This document shows positions 6,701-10,583 of a stretch of DNA of 10,583 nucleotides, piece by piece. The notes beneath the pieces are model-generated. The model saw only the letters and a list, made by a program, of their open reading frames with translations, had not been told where the DNA came from and made no database searches. Numbering within the stretch: position 1 is the first letter of the stretch; each line of letters begins with the position of its first letter. This stretch comes from Spirochaetes bacterium ADurb.Bin110 (lineage in GTDB: Bacteria > Spirochaetota > Spirochaetia > Treponematales > Rectinemataceae). The stretch lies in the NCBI GenBank assembly GCA_002070755.1, contig MWDY01000063.1, positions 1-10,583 of the forward strand, read 5' to 3'. Both the position numbers and the translations under genes were made by a program.

Positions 6701-7432
6701 CTTCCCGATAAAATCGTGGTGAACGAATATGCAACGCTGACGACCGAACAAGCTGCTTTGTACGAGAGTACCGTCCGCGATTGTATGAACAAGATCGCCG
6801 AAAGCGAGGGAATCGCCCGGCGGGGGTTCATTCTGGCTCTCATCACAGGATTGAAGCAGATATGCAATCACCCAAGGAACTACGATAAGGACAGCGCCCC
6901 CTCGGCCGAGCGGTCGGGCAAGACGCAGCTACTGCTCTCCCTGCTCGAAAGCATCGCTGAAGCGGGCGAAAAGGTGCTCGTTTTCAGTCAGTACGTGGAA
7001 ATGTTGGATATTCTGAGGGATATTATCGCTCAGAATATGGGCGCCGAACCCTTCATGCTGCATGGAAAAATGACGAGGACGAAGCGGGACGCGGCCATCG
7101 AGGGTTTCCGCAATGCCTCGGGGCCGGCGATTCTCCTCATCAGCCTCAAGGCGGGAGGCCTGGGACTCAACCTTACCGAGGCTACTCGCGTAATACATTT
7201 CGATCTTTGGTTCAACCCTGCGGTGGAAAACCAAGCCACAGACCGCGCATTCCGTATCGGTCAGCGCAAAAACGTGTTTGTGCATCGCCTTATCACCAAA
7301 GATAGCTTCGAGGAGAAAATCGACGCGATCCTGACCACAAAGCGCGATTTGGCCCAGATGGCGGTTTCCGCGGGCGAAACGTGGATTACCGAACTCGATA
7401 ACAAGACGCTCGCGGATCTCGTCAAGCGATGA
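3722..7432 (+). CDS. SWIM zinc finger / SNF2-family DEAH helicase
   Basis: This 1236-residue cytosolic ATPase has, in order: an N-terminal module typical of bacterial SWIM proteins (TPWGAYF near 10, NRGRSYAANGNVFRL near 30-44); a SWIM zinc finger CTCPDYGDPCKH with C126, C128, C135 and H137; a long linker; a region around W654 (LSFEWKISIGDRL ... ALVRFRQGFLRL) resembling the SNF2 helicase-associated domain DUF3670; then the SNF2 motor. Motor motifs are LRPYQARGFQW (777 on), DDMGLGKT with K808, DEAH 895-898, LSGTPVEN (922 on), AGGLGLNL (1144 on) and QATDRAFRIGQ (1171-1181). All ATPase motifs look intact. SNF2 motors translocate on duplex DNA and remodel protein-DNA complexes; the physiological role of this subgroup is not settled. 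The start is fixed by an in-frame TGA at 3704-3706. No defence-system partners lie nearby, and the next gene is convergent. Confidence 0.95.
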   Translation: MPRKYEFGLTPWGAYFIQAMEGLADQARLNRGRSYAANGNVFRLSIENGVVSAMVEGNYKPWYDVKIAFKPLNQSERTALFRLINDDPMLVGRIAIGELPAELIDRLRNANVRLLPERWNDMRRSCTCPDYGDPCKHMAAVYYVLAQEIDRDPSALFRLRGVDIFSEFKAQKKLIAADEVDLLPDPLPIDLVRPWKTSEKMEALESPGIRTYDKTILGLLPPPPPLAPYDLSAALAGFYKDIDQHWDRILELILPEDELEERTRTFPQARIEIHLFRGEKSSQSKKPFITVIKASGKKEKLSVLEAVRLCLAIDTSEGSPGYRFLHEFSRVMRSIVAAKAFVPDIAMYDAAKKEKRAGGTFMRAVWKPALFSADIRSLFALIEPLVPVPVFIDERAAHGKPTSNASTLKVAKASVAPTKKSRVPSPHSTLLLLASDILSDIVTELRYLPSGVKDISHPVTVALFRNEEANVSSPLHRSIPKAMRSWLSVFDLANSGFQYELVVKNCTEIDASDWGDEDDSIPERMPRYELSATVRQSSTTTNKVKATQEERIPLHEAAQRFGISALTFPALLSTFVPELAQLGSKESVILDEISLSRFVIESAALLGNLGVTVALPKELCDLIKPRAVLTAKKGKKSGNLVSFLTLDSLLSFEWKISIGDRLISAAEFERMVKAGTALVRFRQGFLRLEASEAASMLERIKKGPKPDAFDVLQEYLAGTAEFDQALQEKLAAMLPRTIDGAAQSKAGTSSIMPHGVTSDGIMPNGDIPLPASLNASLRPYQARGFQWITTTMGHGFGCILADDMGLGKTVQAIACILHLKETKSLTNGALICAPATLITNWERELEKFAPSLSISTYYGAGRSHKSADILLTSYETFLRDKEKFKDKEWDIAILDEAHLIKNPEAKRSKAVKEIVASNRLALSGTPVENHLGELWSIFDFVIPGYLHTLEHFRSNYRKPIEVDKSEEIADRLRRVTAPFLLRRLKTDRSIIADLPDKIVVNEYATLTTEQAALYESTVRDCMNKIAESEGIARRGFILALITGLKQICNHPRNYDKDSAPSAERSGKTQLLLSLLESIAEAGEKVLVFSQYVEMLDILRDIIAQNMGAEPFMLHGKMTRTKRDAAIEGFRNASGPAILLISLKAGGLGLNLTEATRVIHFDLWFNPAVENQATDRAFRIGQRKNVFVHRLITKDSFEEKIDAILTTKRDLAQMAVSAGETWITELDNKTLADLVKR

Positions 7433-7533
7433 AGGTCGCATGAAGGGGGTATCCACTTCAAAAGCTTCATAGAGTGGTCTTGACAAAAGGGCCTAGCTCA
7501 TCATCTATCATAGTCCCGCGCCTTCGAGATGCT

Positions 7534-8037
7534 CTATTCAAGATGTTTCAGATAAATCTTTCTCACGCCATTGTTGTCTTCTCTTTCCAAGATCTTCCTA
7601 AATTCTGGAATAAGTTTGATTTGCGCGGCTTTATTGCTTTTTGCGATCTCAGTGAGCGCAAACGCAGCGCTCCATCGCACGACTGTTCCTTTGTCTTGTG
7701 TATTTTCTAAGAGTTTAGGGATGGCGAATTGCACTGTATCGGGGAACTTTTGAGCCACATTGGCGATTATTCTGCTTGCTTCCCATTTTACTCGTGGAGC
7801 TTTGTCATTGAGATGAGCGACTACAAAATCGAGGCAATCTTTGGAGAATTCGGGGTGTTCTTTGGTGACAAATTCTATCGCTTCCATACAATTGCCTTTC
7901 TCCGCTGTCGTTCCATGATCAAAGCATTGGATAAGTTCAGAGCTCAGATTTCTGTCGTTAGACAGTGCGCGAGCCAAGAGCTCGACAATCTCCTTTGGTT
8001 TTCTCTTCGATGCAAGTATTTCTTTTATAGCCGACAT
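7534..8037 (-). CDS. Small HEAT-repeat protein
   Basis: 167 residues, all-helical in character, with no signal peptide or membrane segment. Helical repeats are clearest at 84-95 (KWEASRIIANVA) and 121-132 (RWSAAFALTEIA), each preceded by an acidic-lysine turn (NDKAPRV, TQDKGTVV). This is the usual HEAT/PBS-lyase-like spacing, with weaker repeats earlier. Such proteins act as protein-binding scaffolds; no catalytic residues are seen. A longer frame starts at 8061, but AAGGAG at complement 8045-8050 sits 7 nt before the ATG at 8037, so MSAIKEIL is the chosen start. The gene is divergent from the transporter and convergent with the helicase. Its partner cannot be deduced. Confidence 0.85.
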   Translation of the reverse strand: MSAIKEILASKRKPKEIVELLARALSNDRNLSSELIQCFDHGTTAEKGNCMEAIEFVTKEHPEFSKDCLDFVVAHLNDKAPRVKWEASRIIANVAQKFPDTVQFAIPKLLENTQDKGTVVRWSAAFALTEIAKSNKAAQIKLIPEFRKILEREDNNGVRKIYLKHLE

Positions 8038-8044
8038 TTTTCTG

Positions 8045-8050
8045 CTCCTT
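8045..8050 (-). promoter_or_regulatory. Ribosome-binding site deciding the HEAT-repeat gene start
   Basis: AAGGAG on the minus strand lies 7 nt upstream of the ATG at 8037 and inside the alternative longer frame that begins at 8061, so it favours the shorter product. Confidence 0.75.
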
Positions 8051-8111
8051 CTTAGCTGCATGATTCACAATCATCTATATATTCATGTACAACATATTTA
8101 TGGGCTTGACA

Positions 8112-9311
8112 ATGGAACAGAATTACAAAGTTTCCCCCTATCGCTGGGTCATTCTTGGAGCGACCATGCTCGTCAATATGACGATACAGGTACTGTGGAT
8201 CGCATATTCGCCTATCACAAGTAGCGCGGCTTCGTATTATGGGGTATCCGAGATGGCGGTGGGATTTTTTGCGATGTCCTTTATGATCGCTTTTATCCCA
8301 CTCTCGATTCCTGCTTCGTGGTTGATCGACCGCTATGGATATGCGTTGACCGTAGGCGCGGCTTCGGTCGCGGTCGGCCTTCTGGGAGTAGCGCGTGGCG
8401 CCGCCGGACAGCATTTTGCGCGTGCAATGGTGGCGACATGCGGGATCGCAGCAGCGCAGCCATTTTTGCTGAATTCCTGGACAAAGATACCGGCGGCGTG
8501 GTTTCCGGCGCGCGAGCGGGCTACCGCGGTTGGCCTTATTACGATTGCGAGCATTCTCGGAACCGCGATTGGCCTTGTGTTATCGCCAATTCTAGCGAGC
8601 AGCATGAATATTGCGCAGGTCCAGATGGTGTATGGTGCGGCGGCGAGTGTGGCTGCGTTGGTGTTTGTGCTCGTGGCCAAGGAAAAACCGCGGCTTCCGC
8701 CTGATGAGTCGGCATGCAGCGAGCGCGCCTTCATGGTTGAAGGACTCAAACATGCCCTCAAGACGCCATCGTTCGTGCGATTCCTCGCGATTGTGTTTGT
8801 GGGGATGGGCATTTTCAACGGTGTGACAACCTGGGTTGAAGGTATTGTGCGGCCGCGTGGAATAAATCCGGACCAAGCGGGAATTCTCGGCGCCATCATG
8901 CTTGTAGGAGGAATTCTCGGTGCTGCGATCATCCCGATTTTTTCCGATAAGGCCGCTAAAAGAAAACCCTATATCATACTAGGCCTTACAGGGGCGATTC
9001 CTGGTCTTATTGGACTTGCCCTCGCGCCGGAATTTGGGCTTCTTGCTATCTCAGCATTTGTGCTAGGCTTTTTCCTCATCGCGGTAAATCCCGTGGGCAT
9101 GCAATATGCAGCAGAAGCTGCGCGTCCAACGCCAGAGGGTACTTCCAATGGCCTTGTTACCCTAGCGGGTCAAATCTCTGTGTTACTCGTCTATGCGATG
9201 GAAGCCATCAGCAATTTAACCGGAACCTTCACGGCATCTCTGATTATAGTCGCGGTATTGTTGGGCGCTTCCGCTCTTCTTGCCACAAGACTTAAGGAGA
9301 ACGGCGCTTAG
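8112..9311 (+). CDS. MFS transporter, FLVCR-like
   Basis: 399 residues with about 12 hydrophobic segments, a major facilitator of the inner membrane. The N-terminal half resembles the FLVCR/DIRC2 branch: YRWVILGATML, then QVLWIAYSPITSSAASYYGVS, then AFIPLSIPASWLIDRYG, and later AQPFLLNSWTKIPAAWFP with ERATAVG. A charged central loop (KEKPRLPPDESACSER) separates the two six-helix halves. Eukaryotic FLVCR proteins carry choline, ethanolamine or haem; the substrate here is unknown. In-frame ATGs also exist at 8085 and 8100, and none has a convincing Shine-Dalgarno. I chose 8112 because TATATT at 8078-8083 could be the -10 box and family similarity begins just after MEQNYKVSP. The gene is divergent from the HEAT gene and convergent with the trmH-like gene. 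Confidence 0.88.
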   Translation: MEQNYKVSPYRWVILGATMLVNMTIQVLWIAYSPITSSAASYYGVSEMAVGFFAMSFMIAFIPLSIPASWLIDRYGYALTVGAASVAVGLLGVARGAAGQHFARAMVATCGIAAAQPFLLNSWTKIPAAWFPARERATAVGLITIASILGTAIGLVLSPILASSMNIAQVQMVYGAAASVAALVFVLVAKEKPRLPPDESACSERAFMVEGLKHALKTPSFVRFLAIVFVGMGIFNGVTTWVEGIVRPRGINPDQAGILGAIMLVGGILGAAIIPIFSDKAAKRKPYIILGLTGAIPGLIGLALAPEFGLLAISAFVLGFFLIAVNPVGMQYAAEAARPTPEGTSNGLVTLAGQISVLLVYAMEAISNLTGTFTASLIIVAVLLGASALLATRLKENGA

Positions 9312-9334
9312 TCTTACAAAGCTTTGAGCTGATC

Positions 9335-9517
9335 GACAGGATAATTTTGACAGGATGCTCAAGATTTCTCATGATGAACACGATATTCCTTTTGAGCCAA
9401 AGCCATGGCATTGCCCTGTTTCTTAATTTAATAATGACTTATCCTATACATCCTGTTTAATCGTGTAATCATGTCCAAAATCCAACACATCCCATTTAAA
9501 ATTCCTGTCCATCCTAC
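9335..9517. repeat. Two opposed copies of a degenerate ACAGGAT-type dispersed repeat
   Basis: The left part reads GACAGGATAATTTTGACAGGATG (9335 on, here GACAGGA at 9335-9341 and 9349-9355) and then CATGATGAACACGAT (9370-9384). The right part, read on the minus strand, carries the same words in the order GGATGGACAGGAATTTTA, GGACATGATTACACGATTAA and ACAGGATG (from about 9516 down to 9449). This is decayed intergenic repeat material of a type widespread in bacterial genomes. It fills most of the 202-bp convergent spacer (9312-9513), which otherwise holds no gene and no GC-rich terminator hairpin. Confidence 0.55.
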
Positions 9518-10386
9518 CCTTTCGCACGAATAATTTCATACATTAAAATCCCGCCAGCAACTGCCACGTTGAGGGAATCGACACCGCGCTCCATTGGAAT
9601 GCGGACATGGATAGCGCTCAGCGCGAGCACCTCTGGAGGTAAGCCATAGCCTTCATTGCCGAGGACGAGAATTATCAGAGCGTTTTGGGGGCTGGCTACT
9701 GCCTTCAATAGTGTATCCTTCGAGTTTACTCTATCGATCGCCATCGAGTTCTCATCGAGCGCTGCCGCAATGAGTAGTGCGCCATTTTGCGTGAGCTTTT
9801 CAAGCCCGTGCACATCGACGCTCCAAAGGGGCAGTGTAAAGGCATTCCCCATCGATGCCCGAATAGCTTTTCGATAGAAGGGGTTCGCACAACCTGGTCC
9901 TACGAGCACCCCATCGACACCCAATCCTGCTGCGGTTCGTACAAGAGCGCCAACATTTGATGGATCGGTGACATCCCAAAGACAAAGAAAAAAGCTGCAT
10001 TTTTTCAATGCAGGATCTAAGCTTTCTTTTTTGTTCAGCGGTGCAAGTACCTGAGCTATGTCGAATGGCGCGAGCTTTGGCATATCGGCGATTGCTATCG
10101 CACCATGGTGAAACTTGAAATCGACAAGGCTGCAAAGTTCCTCATGGCTCATCACATGGAGAGGGAAGTCTGTCGCCTCAAAGCCCTCTTTATTGTCGGC
10201 ACGCTGGTGCCAATAGGCCGCCTCTGCTTCGGTACAGACAAGTAGACGCGGTACAATTCCAGCCTGCAGCGCTTTTTCGATAACGATTCGGCCTTCGAGG
10301 ACCATGAGTCTTTGCGTAGCCAGGTCTTTTTCTTTGAGGTGGGCGAGGAGCTTGAGGTAAGTGTTGAGTTCTTTTGTTTCATTCAT
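9514..10386 (-). CDS. TrmH/SpoU-family RNA 2'-O-methyltransferase
   Basis: 290 residues, normal length for a SpoU protein with an N-terminal substrate-binding region (about 20-100: LEGRIVIEKAL, then HGAIAIA) and a C-terminal SPOUT domain with the deep-knot AdoMet site. Motif 1 is DVTDPSNVGALVRTA (138-152; N144 and R150), motif 2 LGNEGYGLP (242-250; E245), motif 3 IPMERGVDSLNVAVAGG (263-279; S271, N273). All catalytic and cofactor residues are present. It should methylate a ribose 2'-hydroxyl in rRNA or tRNA; which nucleotide cannot be told, so I give no gene symbol. It lies 28 bp downstream of the fur-like gene on the same strand and is probably cotranscribed. Only a weak AAAGAAG is seen before the ATG. 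Confidence 0.92.
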   Translation of the reverse strand: MNETKELNTYLKLLAHLKEKDLATQRLMVLEGRIVIEKALQAGIVPRLLVCTEAEAAYWHQRADNKEGFEATDFPLHVMSHEELCSLVDFKFHHGAIAIADMPKLAPFDIAQVLAPLNKKESLDPALKKCSFFLCLWDVTDPSNVGALVRTAAGLGVDGVLVGPGCANPFYRKAIRASMGNAFTLPLWSVDVHGLEKLTQNGALLIAAALDENSMAIDRVNSKDTLLKAVASPQNALIILVLGNEGYGLPPEVLALSAIHVRIPMERGVDSLNVAVAGGILMYEIIRAKG

Positions 10387-10414
10387 ATTGGTGGCTTCTT
10401 TGCGAGCAAAAATA

Positions 10415-10583
10415 TTATGAACTATGGTCGCGACACTCGTGGCAGATACCAGTAGCGTAAAAGGTATGCGAAGTTATCGAAAGTCCTTTTTCAGCGCTCA
10501 TCTGTGCGACAATTTCATCGAATTGACACTGGCCAAGGTCGGTAAAGCGATGACAGCGCTCACAGTGAAACCAATGTCGATGT
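10415..10583 (-). CDS. Fur-family metalloregulator, C-terminal part
   Basis: The last 55 codons are visible, running off the window edge. The peptide begins HRHWFHCERCHRF and ends GICHECRDHSS before TAA at complement 10415-10417. The two CxxC pairs (CERC and CHEC) are the structural zinc site of Fur/PerR-type regulators, and the HxH cluster before the first pair matches the regulatory metal site region. The DNA-binding winged helix lies outside the window. Iron, peroxide (PerR), zinc and other senses are all possible. It precedes the trmH-like gene by 28 bp and may share its transcript. Confidence 0.88.
   Translation of the reverse strand, partial: HRHWFHCERCHRFTDLGQCQFDEIVAQMSAEKGLSITSHTFYATGICHECRDHSS

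Noticed and set aside
3722..7432. SNF2 helicase as part of a defence system such as DISARM
   Set aside because: No methyltransferase, nuclease, PLD or other defence partner is adjacent; neighbours are an IS relic and a convergent HEAT-repeat gene.
6317..7486. Long minus-strand frames of 184 and 185 codons opposite the helicase motor, and a 160-codon frame at 5212-5694
   Set aside because: They lie opposite a strongly conserved helicase coding sequence and show no family signature; they are antisense shadows.
7474..7710. Plus-strand frame after the helicase, with a TTGACA at 7480-7485
   Set aside because: It is antisense to the HEAT-repeat gene, and the best -10 at 17 bp spacing is poor; no supported gene or promoter.
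8333..8932. 199-codon minus-strand frame opposite the MFS gene
   Set aside because: Antisense to conserved transporter segments, with a low-complexity composition typical of shadow frames.
10387..10583. Possible Fur-TrmH fusion protein
   Set aside because: The Fur-like frame ends in TAA at complement 10415-10417, leaving 28 bp before the TrmH start in another frame; two separate genes.

Overview
The window reads as chromosomal DNA of moderate GC from an anaerobic bacterium. The strongest sign is the 3' end of an oxygen-sensitive glycyl radical enzyme gene at the left edge. The rest (Fur-type regulator, TrmH/SpoU methyltransferase, SWIM-SNF2 helicase, small HEAT-repeat protein, FLVCR-like transporter, IS110 and IS1634-like elements) would suit a spirochaete or a clostridial anaerobe, but nothing visible fixes the taxon.

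Layout. 1-752 (+): C-terminal third of a glycyl radical enzyme, open at the window edge. About 836-2374: an apparently intact IS110-family insertion sequence of the IS1111 type on the minus strand. It has a 14-bp subterminal inverted repeat, a 5-bp direct repeat at both junctions, and a structured non-coding right end (852-1165) that probably encodes its guide (bridge/seek) RNA. About 2378-3545: a decayed IS1634/IS4-like element whose transposase has lost its middle, with both catalytic aspartates, and is now spread over three frames. The IS110 element abuts this relic's terminal repeat. 3546-3721: leader region with an extended -10 promoter and a hairpin. 3722-7432 (+): a 1236-residue SWIM zinc finger/SNF2 helicase. 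7534-8037 (-): HEAT-repeat protein, convergent with the helicase. 8112-9311 (+): MFS transporter, divergent from the HEAT gene. 9312-9513: convergent intergenic spacer with two opposed copies of a degenerate dispersed repeat. 9514-10386 (-): TrmH/SpoU RNA methyltransferase, 28 bp downstream of the 3' end of a Fur-family regulator gene (10415-10583, -) that runs off the window.

How they work together. The only likely operon is fur-like followed by the trmH-like gene. The others sit in alternating orientation and look like independent units. I see no complete multi-gene novel system: the SNF2 helicase has no defence partners beside it. The most informative part is the mobile DNA. A 9-bp segment in a predicted loop of the IS110 non-coding end is identical to the genomic flank right at the element's boundary, as expected for a target guide of an RNA-guided IS110/IS1111 recombinase. 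The same element carries a perfect TTGACA box facing its own end, which could drive expression after circularisation.
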